The position numbers and the translations under genes are program-made. Under the pieces are notes generated by a model that saw only the letters and a program-made list of their open reading frames with translations, made no database searches and was not told the DNA's origin. 64,000 nt of DNA from Streptomyces sp. NBC_01716 (GTDB taxonomy: Bacteria; Actinomycetota; Actinomycetes; Streptomycetales; Streptomycetaceae): assembly GCF_036248275.1 (NCBI RefSeq), contig NZ_CP109181.1:992001-1056000 (forward strand), given 5' to 3'. This document shows, piece by piece, positions 54,038 to 63,835 of the stretch (position 1 is the first letter of the stretch; every line of letters begins with the position of its first letter).

Positions 54038-57000
54038 ATGCCGTCGTCGACAAGGAGGACCGAGGTCATCAGGAACCGTATCGCTGCCGTGTTCGGGGCC
54101 GCTCAGGGAAGCGGTTATCTGTTCTCCGCGCGTCTTGTCCTCACCGCGCGGCATCTCCTGGACGAGCGCGTGGAAACGACGGTCGTCGTGCCCGACGGAC
54201 GCGGCCGGATCCGCTGCCGGACCGTGTGGGTCGGCGAAGTCGATGAGGGCGATGCGGCGTTGTTGCTCGCGGACGAGGACTTGGTGACGCCTGCAAGCGC
54301 CGAGGGGTTCGAACCCAACCGATTCGGACGCATCCAGGGTATCGTTCCGGTCCCGAATTGCTACGCCCTCGGATATCCCCGAGTACAGCGTTACGACGGC
54401 GAGAAGCTGGACACAGAACAGTTCCTGGGAACGATCAACCCGGGTTCCGGAAGTAGGCGCGACGAATACGTCGTGGAAGGGACAGGGACACCACCGGCCG
54501 TACGGGAGGACGGCGAGTCACCTTGGGCCGGGATGTCCGGAGCACCGGTCTTCTCGGGCAGACATCTCTTCGGCATGATCACCAAGGACTCGGCAGGCTG
54601 GCAGCACAGCCGCCTCCACGCGGTTTCGTTACAGAGGCTCTTCCAAGCCGTGAGCTTCCACCTCGTCTATCGGAAATACAGCCCTGAGCCCCTGGTCTTC
54701 GCGCCGCTGCGTCAAACCCGCGACAACTCCGCCGAGTTCGAGGGACGCTACCGCTCCTATGTCGCCGAGACGTTCGGCGAACTGAGCATCTTCGGCCTGG
54801 ACTTCAGCCGGTCCGAGCACGCGCAGTGGCCACTCGACTCCGCCTATCTGAGCCTTGAACTCGTCCATAACCACGGGGAGGACGACAGGGCAGGCACGGC
54901 GCCCGAGCGCGGCCGGGTCGAGACCTCGCTGCGTGGCCGGCGGCGCGTGCTCCTGCGGGGTACGGCCGGGTCCGGCAAGACCACCCTCATGCAGTGGCTG
55001 GCGGTCAACGCCGCGCGGGACTCGTTCGGGGATCAGCTTTCCCACCTCGGCGGACATGTCCCCGTCGTGCTGCCGCTGCGCACCCTCGTGCGCGGCGCCG
55101 CGCTGCCCGCACCGGCGGAGTTCCTGAGCGCGGCGGGGCATCCGCTGAGCCCGCCCGAAGGGTGGATGGACGCGGTACTGACCGAGGGTCGCGGACTCCT
55201 CCTGGTGGACGGCGTGGACGAGATGCCGGAGGCGGACCGCGCGCGGACGAAGGAGTGGCTGCTCAAGCTGCTCACCGCCTACCCGCATACGGCCGTGGTG
55301 GTGACCACCCGGCCGACCGCCGTGGATGACGGATGGCTGAGCCGTAAAGCCTTCGCCGAGTTCCAGCTGCTGCCGATGAACCACCAGGACGTCACCTCGT
55401 TCGTACGGCGCTGGCACACCGCGGCGCGTTCGATCACCCCACGGGTGTCCGAGCGGGCCGAACTCGACGCCTACGAGGAGCAGTTGTTGTCCGCGCTGCC
55501 CCGGAAGCAGGATCTGGCCAGGCTCGCCACCAACCCCCTCATGTGCGCGATGATCTGCGCCCTGCACCGGGACAGGCGCGGTTTCCTGCCGGACAGCAGG
55601 ATGAAGCTGTACGGCGCCGCGCTGACCATGCTGCTGGTGCGCCGCGACAGCGAACGGGCGGTCGGGGCGCCGGAGGGTCTGGTGCTGTCCGAGGAGGCAC
55701 AGCAGAAGATCCTTCAGGAGATCGCCTATTGGATGATCCGCAACGAGATCGCGGAGGCGGAGCTGGAGGACGTGGTCGCACTGATCGCCCGGCTGCTTCC
55801 GGCCATGCCACAAGTCGCGACCCCCGAGGAGGCGCCCCGGGTCTTCCGGTTCCTCCTGCACCGAAGCGGTCTCCTGCGCGCGCCGACGGCGACGACCGTG
55901 GACTTCATTCATCGGACGTTTCTGGACTATCTGGGGTCACGGGCGGCGGTCGAGGCACAGGACATCAATCTGGTCGCCGCGCATGCCCACGAGCCGCAGT
56001 GGGAGGACATCGTCCGGATGGCTGTGGGCCACGCTCGGGACGGTGAACGGGCGGCGCTGCTGAAGCAGTTGGTGGCCCGGGGGGACGGTGTTCCCGACTC
56101 CTCGGACCGCAACCGAGCGCGGATTCATCTGCTGGCAGCCGCCAGTCTGGAACACGCGACGAGCCTCGATCCGGAGGTGCGTGCGGAGGTTGAGAAGCGG
56201 GCCGCCGCCTTGATTCCGCCCCGGAACCGAGATGAGGCGGAGTGGTTGTCCGAGGCCGGCCCGCTCGTGCTGGATCTGCTGCCGGGGCCGGAGGGGCTGT
56301 CCGACCAGGAAGCGGCGGCCGTGGTGAGTACCGCGCAACTCATCGGCGGAGAGCACGCGTTGGAGGTGCTCCGTGAGTACGCGGAGCACCCGGCGGGCGA
56401 GGTTCGGGGCGAACTCGTCTCCACCTGGTCGACATTTGACGCCACGACCTTCGCCGAGCTTGTTCTCGCCCGTGTCGACACCACCGAACTGACGATCTCG
56501 GTACGCTCCGCGGAACAGCTCGCCGCCCTCCATCTGGTGGGCGACACATACGGTGTGATATTCCAGGGGCCCTTGAGTCCCGAGGGAATGGCGACCGCCG
56601 CCGGGGCGGTGGGCGCCCACCAGATCGCTGTCATCAACAACCAGCGGATCAAGAACCTCCGGGCGTTCGCCGCGAAGGCGGTCTCGGTGAACGATCTGGC
56701 CCTGATGGGATGCGATGAGGTCAACGACTACCACGCCGCCGCAGACCTCGGACTGACCGAACTCACACTGGATCTGACCGTCGGCCGGATGCCGTCCGGA
56801 CTGGACGCCGTCACCAGCCTGAAGACCTTGGCGTTCAACCTGACGGGCCGTTCGGGAAAGCCGTCGGACATACTGGGCCTGCCCGCCGATCTGCCGAGGC
56901 TTCCGTCCGTCACTCGGTTTGAACTCTCCCTGTACATGCGCGCGAACGCCGACGCCCGTTCGCTCCATGAGCACTTTCCCAACCTGCGGGAGATTCACCT

Positions 57001-57157
57001 GGAGTTGAGTTCGGGGGAACCCGTCACCTTGGACCTCTCGGCCCTGACCTGGGTGCCCGAGGTCCACATCGACCATGTGAGCGGCCCCGTACGTGTCAAG
57101 GGCGACAAACTGGTCAACGCCCGCTACCAGTTCCCGCCTCCGAAGGACCCCTCATGA
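54038..57157 (+). CDS. trypsin-like protease fused to NACHT NTPase with LRR-like C-terminus
   Basis: A 1039-aa three-part protein. Residues 15-200: trypsin-like peptidase with His39 (LTARHLLD), Asp72 (EGDAALLL) and Ser167 (WAGMSGAPVF). Residues 300-460: NACHT NTPase with Walker A GTAGSGKTT (about 308), Walker B LLLVDGVDEMP (about 388) and a following Arg sensor region (VVTTRPTA). Residues 500-680: helical NACHT-associated part (FIHRTFLDYLGSRAAVEA). From about 820: leucine-rich-like repeats. No transmembrane segment. Such protease-NACHT proteins are STAND-type sensors proposed or shown to act in antiphage defence. It overlaps the Trypco2 gene by 4 bp. The start is uncertain: a strong AAGGAGGA at 54052 has no standard start codon after it, so ATG 54038 was used. 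Confidence 0.85.
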   Translation: MPSSTRRTEVIRNRIAAVFGAAQGSGYLFSARLVLTARHLLDERVETTVVVPDGRGRIRCRTVWVGEVDEGDAALLLADEDLVTPASAEGFEPNRFGRIQGIVPVPNCYALGYPRVQRYDGEKLDTEQFLGTINPGSGSRRDEYVVEGTGTPPAVREDGESPWAGMSGAPVFSGRHLFGMITKDSAGWQHSRLHAVSLQRLFQAVSFHLVYRKYSPEPLVFAPLRQTRDNSAEFEGRYRSYVAETFGELSIFGLDFSRSEHAQWPLDSAYLSLELVHNHGEDDRAGTAPERGRVETSLRGRRRVLLRGTAGSGKTTLMQWLAVNAARDSFGDQLSHLGGHVPVVLPLRTLVRGAALPAPAEFLSAAGHPLSPPEGWMDAVLTEGRGLLLVDGVDEMPEADRARTKEWLLKLLTAYPHTAVVVTTRPTAVDDGWLSRKAFAEFQLLPMNHQDVTSFVRRWHTAARSITPRVSERAELDAYEEQLLSALPRKQDLARLATNPLMCAMICALHRDRRGFLPDSRMKLYGAALTMLLVRRDSERAVGAPEGLVLSEEAQQKILQEIAYWMIRNEIAEAELEDVVALIARLLPAMPQVATPEEAPRVFRFLLHRSGLLRAPTATTVDFIHRTFLDYLGSRAAVEAQDINLVAAHAHEPQWEDIVRMAVGHARDGERAALLKQLVARGDGVPDSSDRNRARIHLLAAASLEHATSLDPEVRAEVEKRAAALIPPRNRDEAEWLSEAGPLVLDLLPGPEGLSDQEAAAVVSTAQLIGGEHALEVLREYAEHPAGEVRGELVSTWSTFDATTFAELVLARVDTTELTISVRSAEQLAALHLVGDTYGVIFQGPLSPEGMATAAGAVGAHQIAVINNQRIKNLRAFAAKAVSVNDLALMGCDEVNDYHAAADLGLTELTLDLTVGRMPSGLDAVTSLKTLAFNLTGRSGKPSDILGLPADLPRLPSVTRFELSLYMRANADARSLHEHFPNLREIHLELSSGEPVTLDLSALTWVPEVHIDHVSGPVRVKGDKLVNARYQFPPPKDPS

Positions 57158-57501
57158 CCACCCCCGACGACCTCCCCCGCATCGACCTCACCCAAGCCGT
57201 CCAAGTCGTCCGCGACCAGCTCATGGCCGCCGCCTCGAACAGCACAGGCCAGGACCTCCGCTTCGATGTCGGGGAGATCCAGATGGAGTTCGCCGTCGAG
57301 CTACGGCGCGACACCCGCGTCAAGGGCGGCGTCAAGGCCTGGGTGGTCTCCGCCGACGCCGACACCGGTCGCGGCACCGCCCACACCCACAAGGTCGCCT
57401 TCACGCTCAAGCCCAAGGACGCCCGCACCGGCGGGGACTGGGAGATCGGCAACGCCGGGCCCGACGCCGACGTCTCCGCCTTCGGGTCCGGCGACAGCTG
57501 A
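57154..57501 (+). CDS. Trypco2-type small protein (trypsin-co-occurring domain 2)
   Basis: A 115-aa protein with IDLTQAVQVVRDQLMAAASN, DLRFDVGEIQMEFAVELRRD and HKVAFTLKPKDARTGGDWEI, the pattern of the trypsin-co-occurring domain 2 family: one helix then a four-strand sheet. This family is named for its genomic link to trypsin-like conflict proteins. Its ATG overlaps the protease-NACHT stop by 4 bp, so the two are coupled and probably interact. A role as adaptor, inhibitor or protease target is inferred. Confidence 0.8.
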   Translation: MTTPDDLPRIDLTQAVQVVRDQLMAAASNSTGQDLRFDVGEIQMEFAVELRRDTRVKGGVKAWVVSADADTGRGTAHTHKVAFTLKPKDARTGGDWEIGNAGPDADVSAFGSGDS

Positions 57502-57505
57502 CGGG

Positions 57506-58678
57506 CTACGCCCCCCAACCCGACTGTTCCCCGCCCACCCGGTCCGACACGATCTTCTTGCCGTAGCCCGACGCGTGGTACGCCGCCACCGGGTCCGCGT
57601 CCGCTCCCAGTTCGGTGCGGGCCTCGGCCACCAGAGGGCGGACGTCCGTGTTGTAGGCGTCCATCAGTGCCGCGTTGGCTGCCAGGACGTCACCGTCCCG
57701 CTGGGCCGCGGCCAGCGCCTCGGCGTCGATCAGCAGGGCCTTCGCCGTCGCCTCCTGGACGTTCATCACCGAGCGGATGACCGCGGGGACCTTCTCCTCG
57801 ATGTTGTGGCACTGGTCGAGCATGAAGGCGATGTCCGGTGTGAACCCGCCGCCCCTGATGACCTCGTACATGATCCGGAACAACTGGAACGGGTCGGCGG
57901 CGCCGGCCATGAGGTCGTCGTCCGCGTAGAAGCGGGAGTTGAAGTCGAAGCCGCCGAGCTTTCCCTCCCGCAGCAGGATCGCGACGATGAACTCGATGTT
58001 CGTGCCGGGCGCGTGGTGGCCGGTGTCGACCACGACCTGGGCCTTCTCGCCGAGGCGCAGACACTGGGCGTAGGCCGTACCCCAGTCGGGGACGTCCATG
58101 GTGTAGAAGGCGGGCTCGAAGAGTTTGTACTCCACCAGCATCCGCTGGTCGTCGCCGAGCCGTTCGTACACGGCGTCCAGCGCCTCGGAGAGGCGGTCCT
58201 GGCGGGCGCGGATGTCGTCCTGGCCGGGGTAGTTGGTGCCGTCGGAGAACCAGAGCTTGAGGTCGCGCGACCCCGTCGCGTCCATGATGTCGACGCACTC
58301 CATCAGATGGCCGAGCGCCTTGCGGCGCACCGCCGCGTCCGGGTGGCAGACGCTGCCGAGCTTGTAGTCGTCGTCCTGGAAGACGTTCGCGTTGATGGTG
58401 CCGAGCCGCAGGCCGCGCTCCTGGGCGTACGCGGCCAGGGCGCCGTAGTCGTCGACCCTGTCCCACGGGATGTGGAGCGCGACCGTGGGCGCGACACCGG
58501 TGTGGGCGTGTACGCGGGCCGCGTCGTCCAGTTTCTCCCTGGGGGTACGCGGGACACCGGGCCTGGCGAAGACCTTGAACCGGGTCCCGCTGTTGCCGTA
58601 CGCCCACGACGGTGTCTCGACAGCCTGCGTCATGAGGGCCGCCTTCACGGCGGAGATGTCGGATCGGCGGCTCGTCAT
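57506..58678 (-). CDS. rhaI: L-rhamnose isomerase
   Basis: A 390-aa TIM-barrel isomerase of the RhaI type found in actinobacteria. Metal and substrate residues lie in MLVEYKLFEPAFYTMDVPDW, QVVVDTGHHAPGTNIEFIVA and LGGFDFNSRFYADDDLMAGA. It converts L-rhamnose to L-rhamnulose in the cytoplasm. It is divergent from the ABC importer at 58922, with palindromes in between. Its 3' end is 4 bp from the Trypco2 stop on the other strand. Confidence 0.9.
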   Translation of the reverse strand: MTSRRSDISAVKAALMTQAVETPSWAYGNSGTRFKVFARPGVPRTPREKLDDAARVHAHTGVAPTVALHIPWDRVDDYGALAAYAQERGLRLGTINANVFQDDDYKLGSVCHPDAAVRRKALGHLMECVDIMDATGSRDLKLWFSDGTNYPGQDDIRARQDRLSEALDAVYERLGDDQRMLVEYKLFEPAFYTMDVPDWGTAYAQCLRLGEKAQVVVDTGHHAPGTNIEFIVAILLREGKLGGFDFNSRFYADDDLMAGAADPFQLFRIMYEVIRGGGFTPDIAFMLDQCHNIEEKVPAVIRSVMNVQEATAKALLIDAEALAAAQRDGDVLAANAALMDAYNTDVRPLVAEARTELGADADPVAAYHASGYGKKIVSDRVGGEQSGWGA

Positions 58679-58705
58679 CTACCAACGCTCCATTCAACAG
58701 ACCAT

Positions 58706-58717
58706 GAATCGATTCAC
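58706..58717. promoter_or_regulatory. candidate operator of the rhamnose locus, site 1
   Basis: TGAATCGATTCA is a perfect 12-bp palindrome 28 bp before rhaI. Such sites are typical for LacI- or DeoR-type regulators of sugar genes. The regulator gene itself is not in the window. Confidence 0.5.
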
Positions 58718-58866
58718 CATGGCCGATGATGAGCCGGGCCAACCTGCCTGTCAAGGCCCCGACTCGCGCGCAGCGCGCACACCGCTCCTCCATAGCGAAA
58801 AGACGAGGGTTTCCCGTGCACGCCCATTGACTCGAACCGCTCGGCACGTCTAGCTTCCGGAAAAGT

Positions 58867-58878
58867 TGAATCCTTTCA
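58867..58878. promoter_or_regulatory. candidate operator of the rhamnose locus, site 2
   Basis: TGAATCCTTTCA matches the rhaI-proximal palindrome at 10 of 12 positions, and lies 43 bp before the ABC importer gene. The pair could allow common control of both divergent units. Confidence 0.4.
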
Positions 58879-58921
58879 TGATTGAGACATCGACACGGCC
58901 GCTACAGCCGAGGAGCCCGTC

Positions 58922-60502
58922 ATGGAAAAGCCCGACAAGGGCCCCGCCCCTGTCCTGGCGCTGAGGGGAGTCTCCAAGACCTTCGGAGCCGTACGGGCCC
59001 TGCACGACGTCTCCCTGGATCTGCGGCCCGGTGAGATCCACGCCCTGGCCGGCGAGAACGGTGCGGGCAAGTCCACTCTGATCAAGACTCTCGCCGGAGT
59101 CCACCGCCCCGACGAGGGAAACATCCTGCTCGCCGGCGAGCCCGTCGTCTTCCACGGCCCCGCCGACGCGAGGGACGCCGGGATCGCCGTCATCTATCAG
59201 GAGCCGACGCTCTTCCCCGATCTCTCCATCGCCGAGAACATCTTCATGGGCCGTCAGCCACGGCGTTCGGCCCGGCGTATCGACCGCAAGGCCGTCCACC
59301 GTGCGACGGCCGACCTGATGACCAGACTCGGGGTGGCGCTCGACCCCCGGCGGCCCGCGCGCGGACTGTCCATCGCGGACCAGCAGATCGTCGAGATCGC
59401 CAAGGCGCTCTCCTTCGACGCCCGTGTCCTGATCATGGACGAGCCCACCGCCGCGCTCACCGGCAGCGAGACCGCGCGGCTGTTCTCCGTCGTACGGACG
59501 CTGCGGGCCGAAGGCGCGGCGGTGCTGTTCATCTCGCACCGGCTGGAGGAGATCTTCGGCCTCTGCTCGCACGTCACGACGCTGCGCGACGGCCGACACG
59601 TCGCCTCCGAGCCGCTCGACGGACTCACCGAGGACGACCTCGTGCGCCGGATGGTCGGCCGTGAGCTGGACGACCTGTATCCCAAGGCGGCGGCCGAGCC
59701 CGGCTCGACCGTCCTGTCGGTGAGCAGGCTGACCCGCGAAGGCGTCTTCAGGGACGTGTCGTTCGAGGTACGGCGGGGTGAGATCGTCGCCCTCGCCGGG
59801 CTGGTGGGGGCGGGCCGCAGCGAGGTCGCGCAGGCGGTCTTCGGTGTGGACCGCGCCGACGCGGGCGAGGTGAAGGTCGACGGCCGAGTCCTGCCCGCCG
59901 GTTCACCGACGGCGGCGATGGACGCGGGGCTCGCGCTCGTCCCCGAGGACCGGCGGCTGCGCGGTCTGGTGATGGAGATGTCCATCGAGCGCAACATCGG
60001 CCTGACGGGGCTGCGCGACGTGCGCCGCCGCGGTCTGGTCAGCCGGGCGCTCGAACACGGGCGCGCGGCCGACTGGGCGGTGAAGCTCCAGCTCAAGTAC
60101 AGCAGGCTCGCCGATCCGGTGTCGGTCCTGTCCGGTGGCAATCAGCAGAAGGTCGTCCTGGCGAAGTGGCTGGCCACCGACCCGGCCGTGCTGATCGTCG
60201 ACGAGCCGACGCGCGGAATCGACGTCGGTACGAAGGCCGAGGTCCACCGGCTGCTCTCGTCACTGGCCGCGGACGGACTCGCCGTCCTGATGGTGTCGTC
60301 CGATCTCCCCGAGGTGCTGCGCATGGCCGACCGGATCCTCGTGATGCACGAGGGACGGCTCACCGCCGAGATACCGCGTGAGCGGGCGACGGAGGAGACC
60401 GTGATGGCCGCGGCCACCGGCCGTGCGCCGGACACGCCACCCACCTCCGGCGACGCACCCGCCGGCACCGGACGTACGGCGGCGAAGGAGCCGACGCCAT
60501 GA
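58922..60502 (+). CDS. rhamnose-type ABC importer ATPase (two domains)
   Basis: A 526-aa protein with two ATPase domains. Domain 1: Walker [10 protein letters not shown], signature LSIADQQ, Walker [11 protein letters not shown]. Domain 2: altered Walker [10 protein letters not shown], signature LSGGNQQK, Walker [11 protein letters not shown]. Resembles RhaT/RbsA ATPases of sugar importers. First gene of an importer operon divergent from rhaI; the start overlaps none, and the stop overlaps the first permease by 4 bp. Confidence 0.9.
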   Translation: MEKPDKGPAPVLALRGVSKTFGAVRALHDVSLDLRPGEIHALAGENGAGKSTLIKTLAGVHRPDEGNILLAGEPVVFHGPADARDAGIAVIYQEPTLFPDLSIAENIFMGRQPRRSARRIDRKAVHRATADLMTRLGVALDPRRPARGLSIADQQIVEIAKALSFDARVLIMDEPTAALTGSETARLFSVVRTLRAEGAAVLFISHRLEEIFGLCSHVTTLRDGRHVASEPLDGLTEDDLVRRMVGRELDDLYPKAAAEPGSTVLSVSRLTREGVFRDVSFEVRRGEIVALAGLVGAGRSEVAQAVFGVDRADAGEVKVDGRVLPAGSPTAAMDAGLALVPEDRRLRGLVMEMSIERNIGLTGLRDVRRRGLVSRALEHGRAADWAVKLQLKYSRLADPVSVLSGGNQQKVVLAKWLATDPAVLIVDEPTRGIDVGTKAEVHRLLSSLAADGLAVLMVSSDLPEVLRMADRILVMHEGRLTAEIPRERATEETVMAAATGRAPDTPPTSGDAPAGTGRTAAKEPTP

Positions 60503-61563
60503 CCACCACGCTCGACAAACCCATCCCCGATCCCACTCCCGGGCCCGGCCCCGAGGCCCCCGCCGATGAGGGCAGGTCCGCCCGGTCACTCGTCGACGCC
60601 GTCTTCCGCGCCCGGGAGATCGCGATCGGCGGCGCCCTCGCGCTGCTGATCCTCGGCACCTGGCTCGCCAACCCCGGCTTCCTCGACGACCAGGGCATCA
60701 AGGACCTGCTTCTCAACTCCTCGATCCTGGTCCTGCTCGCCGTCGGTCAGTCCGTGGTCGTGATGACCCGCAACATCGACCTGTCGGTCGGCTCGGTCGT
60801 CGGGCTCACGGCCTTCGCCTGCGGCCACTTCGTCTCCGGCACCGACCACAGCGCGCTCACCGTCGTCCTGCTCGGCATCGGGCTCGGCACGGTCTGCGGA
60901 CTCGTCAGCGGCGCGCTCGTCAGCTTCGGCCGGGTGCCCGCGCTCGTGGTGACGCTCGGCATGCTCTACATCATCCAGGGCATCGACCACGCCTGGGCGC
61001 ACGGCGAGCAGATCAACGCCGTGAACGTCCCCGACGGTGTGCTCTCCCTCGGCTCCGGCAGCGTCCTCGGTATCCCGTATCTGCCGCTGATCTCCGCCGC
61101 CGTACTCGCCGCGACCGGCTACTTCCTGCGTACCTACCGCAGCGGCCGTGAGCTGTACGCGATCGGGTCGAGCCCGGAGGCCGCACGGCTGGCGGGCATT
61201 CCCGTACGGCGCCGGATCCTGGCCGCCTACGCGTTCTCCGGCGCCGTCGCGGGCTTCGCGGGCGCGCTGTGGCTCGCGCGCTTCGGCACCGTCGTCGCGG
61301 ACGCGGCCAACGGCTGGGAGCTGACCGTCGTCAGCGCCGTCGTCGTCGGCGGCGTCGCCATCACGGGCGGCACGGGCAGCGTCTGGGGCGCGGCGCTCGG
61401 CGCGCTGCTGCTCACCACCATCGGCAGCGCACTGGTCGTCCTCAAGGTCGACTCCTTCTGGCAGCAGGCCATCACCGGCGTGCTGCTGCTCGCCGCGATC
61501 ACCACGGACCGCGTCTTGCAGGTGCGTACGACCAGCGCGCTCAGGAAGAGGAGCCGGCGATGA
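60499..61563 (+). CDS. sugar ABC permease 1 (RhaP type)
   Basis: A 354-aa BPD_transp_2 permease with about nine hydrophobic segments: [60 protein letters not shown] and [21 protein letters not shown] cytoplasmic Pro/Glu-rich tail precedes the first segment. Start and stop overlap neighbours by 4 bp. It forms a heterodimer channel with the next gene product. Confidence 0.9.
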   Translation: MTTTLDKPIPDPTPGPGPEAPADEGRSARSLVDAVFRAREIAIGGALALLILGTWLANPGFLDDQGIKDLLLNSSILVLLAVGQSVVVMTRNIDLSVGSVVGLTAFACGHFVSGTDHSALTVVLLGIGLGTVCGLVSGALVSFGRVPALVVTLGMLYIIQGIDHAWAHGEQINAVNVPDGVLSLGSGSVLGIPYLPLISAAVLAATGYFLRTYRSGRELYAIGSSPEAARLAGIPVRRRILAAYAFSGAVAGFAGALWLARFGTVVADAANGWELTVVSAVVVGGVAITGGTGSVWGAALGALLLTTIGSALVVLKVDSFWQQAITGVLLLAAITTDRVLQVRTTSALRKRSRR

Positions 61564-62618
61564 CCGCGAAGACGAACCCCATGGCACAGGCGAAGACGAC
61601 ACGGCCAGCACCGGCGTCCCTGAGCAGATATCTGCGCTGGGACACGGCCGTCGGCATCCTGCTGATCGCGGTCTTCCTGGCGGGCACCGGCACCACCGAC
61701 GGGTTCGCCAACACGGACAACCTGTCGGCGGCGCTCGGCGACATCTCCGAGGTCGCGCTGATCGCGCTGCCGATGACCCTGCTGGTGGTCGCGGGCCAGG
61801 TCGATCTCTCCGTCGCCTCGATGCTGGGCCTGTCCAGCGCGCTCGCCGGTTCACTCTGGCAGGCGGGATTCACCTTCGAACTGATCGTCCCCCTCTGCCT
61901 GTTGGCGGGCGCGGTCGGCGGGCTGCTGAACGGCTGGCTCGTCACCCGGGTCGGCCTGCCCTCGCTGGCCGTCACCATCGGTACGCTCACGCTCTACCGC
62001 GGGCTGGCGTCCGTCATCCTCGGTGACGAGGCGGTGGCCGACTTCCCGGAGACGTACGCCAAGTACGCGGCGTACACGGAGACGGTGCCCGGCACCTTCG
62101 TCCCGTATCCGGTCGCGCTGTTCGCGGTGCTCGCCGTCGGTACGGCGATCGCGCTGCACTGCACGGGCTTCGGCCGCTCGCTGTTCGCGATCGGCGCGCA
62201 GGAGGACGCCGCGTGGTTCGCGGGTATCCGCGTCAAGCGGCTGAAGCTCGCGCTGTTCGTGGTGTCCGGTCTCGTCGCCTCGTTCGCCGGGATCGTCTAC
62301 ACCCTGCGCTACGGCAGCGCCCGCGCCGACAACGGGCTCGGTCTCGAACTGGTCGTCATCGCCTCGGTGTTGCTCGGCGGTGTCGACTTCGACGGCGGCA
62401 AGGGCACGCTGGGCGGCGCCGTCGCCGGTGTGCTGCTGATCGGGCTGCTGACGAATCTGCTGACCCTCAACGACATCTCCAACGAGATCCAGGTGATCGT
62501 CACCGGCCTGCTGCTCGTCGCCTCCGTGCTGACTCCCCGGATCATCGCCGTGCTCGCGGAGCGCCGGCACCGGCGTACGGCGGCCGAGGAATCCGTCCCG
62601 GTCTCCGCCGCGCCCTGA
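61560..62618 (+). CDS. sugar ABC permease 2 (RhaQ type)
   Basis: A 352-aa permease of the same family: LLVVAGQVDLSVASMLGLSS, LPSLAVTIGTLTLYRGLASV, LFAIGAQEDAAWFAGIRVKR and VLLGGVDFDGGKGTLGGAVA. Rhamnose importers of the rhaSTPQ type use two different permeases, which this pair matches. The start overlaps the previous stop (ATGA). Confidence 0.9.
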   Translation: MTAKTNPMAQAKTTRPAPASLSRYLRWDTAVGILLIAVFLAGTGTTDGFANTDNLSAALGDISEVALIALPMTLLVVAGQVDLSVASMLGLSSALAGSLWQAGFTFELIVPLCLLAGAVGGLLNGWLVTRVGLPSLAVTIGTLTLYRGLASVILGDEAVADFPETYAKYAAYTETVPGTFVPYPVALFAVLAVGTAIALHCTGFGRSLFAIGAQEDAAWFAGIRVKRLKLALFVVSGLVASFAGIVYTLRYGSARADNGLGLELVVIASVLLGGVDFDGGKGTLGGAVAGVLLIGLLTNLLTLNDISNEIQVIVTGLLLVASVLTPRIIAVLAERRHRRTAAEESVPVSAAP

Positions 62619-62709
62619 CACTCGCGACCCGACGCCCGCACCCTGAGGTCCGCGCCCCGGCGTCCGCACTCCGAACTTCCCGTTCCGACCCTCCCGAAAG
62701 GCACTCATC

Positions 62710-63798
62710 ATGCTGTCGCAGGCCCGCTCCCGACGCCGCGGCGTCGTCACCGCATCCGCCGCGCTCTGCGCCCTGACGCTCGCCGTGTCGGGCTGCTCGG
62801 GCACCACCAAGGACTCCGTGAAGGACGACACCCCCGCCAAGTCGGGCAACGCCGAGGCGAATCCGGACGCCCCACTCAAGAAGGGCCTGAAGATCGCCTT
62901 CCTGCCCAAGCAGATCAACAACCCGTACGAGAAGATCGTCGACGACGCGGGTATCGCGGCGGCCGGGGAGATCGGCGCCACCGGCAAGGAGGTCGGGCCC
63001 TCCAACGCGAAGGCGTCGTCGCAGGTCTCGTACATCAACACCCTCATCCAGCAGAAGCAGGACGCGATCCTCATCGCGGCGAACGACCCCAACGCGGTGT
63101 GCGGCCCGCTCAAGCAGGCCATGAGGCAGGACATCAAGGTCGTCGCGTACGACTCCGACACCGCCAAGGACTGCCGCCAGCTCTTCATCAACCAGGCCAG
63201 CTCGGAGGAGATCGGCCGCAGCCAGGTCCGCAACATCGCCGAACAGCTCGGCAACAAGGGCGAGATCGCGATCCTGTCGGCGACGCAGAACGCGACGAAC
63301 CAGAACACCTGGATCGAGTTCATGAAGGACGAGCTCACAAAGCCCGAGTACAAGGACATGAAGCTGGTCAAGGTCGCGTACGGCGACGACCAGGACCAGA
63401 AGTCCTTCCAGGAGACCCAGGGGCTCCTCAAGGCGTACCCGAACCTCAAGGGGATCATCTCGCCCACGACGGTCGGCATCGCGGCGGCGGCCCGCTACAT
63501 CGGCGACTCCTCGTACAAGGGGAAGGTCGTCCTCAACGGCCTCGGCACGCCCAACCAGATGCGCAAGTACATCGAGAACGGCACGCTCGACCAGTTCTCG
63601 CTGTGGGACCCGAAGAAGCTGGGCTACCTCGGTACGTACGCGGCGGCGGCGCTGGCGTCCGGACAGATCACCGGGGCCGAGGGCGAGAAGTTCAAGGCCG
63701 GTGACCTGGGCGAGTACACGGTCGGCAAGGACGGCGAGATCATCCTCGGCCCGCCGACGGTCTTCGACGCCAAGAACATCGGCGACTTCGACTTCTGA
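62710..63798 (+). CDS. rhaS: rhamnose ABC importer substrate-binding lipoprotein
   Basis: A 362-aa lipoprotein: basic start, hydrophobic segment and lipobox VSGC with Cys about residue 29. The mature protein is a type 1 binding fold close to RhaS (KIAFLPKQINNPYEKIVDDA, QKQDAILIAANDPNAVCGPL, KVVAYDSDTAKDCRQLFINQ, ISPTTVGIAAAARYI). Last gene of the importer. Ligand assignment rests on similarity and on rhaI being adjacent. Confidence 0.85.
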   Translation: MLSQARSRRRGVVTASAALCALTLAVSGCSGTTKDSVKDDTPAKSGNAEANPDAPLKKGLKIAFLPKQINNPYEKIVDDAGIAAAGEIGATGKEVGPSNAKASSQVSYINTLIQQKQDAILIAANDPNAVCGPLKQAMRQDIKVVAYDSDTAKDCRQLFINQASSEEIGRSQVRNIAEQLGNKGEIAILSATQNATNQNTWIEFMKDELTKPEYKDMKLVKVAYGDDQDQKSFQETQGLLKAYPNLKGIISPTTVGIAAAARYIGDSSYKGKVVLNGLGTPNQMRKYIENGTLDQFSLWDPKKLGYLGTYAAAALASGQITGAEGEKFKAGDLGEYTVGKDGEIILGPPTVFDAKNIGDFDF

Positions 63799-63835
63799 GG
63801 TACCCGCGGCCGGCAGAGTGAGAGCGAGCAGCCCC

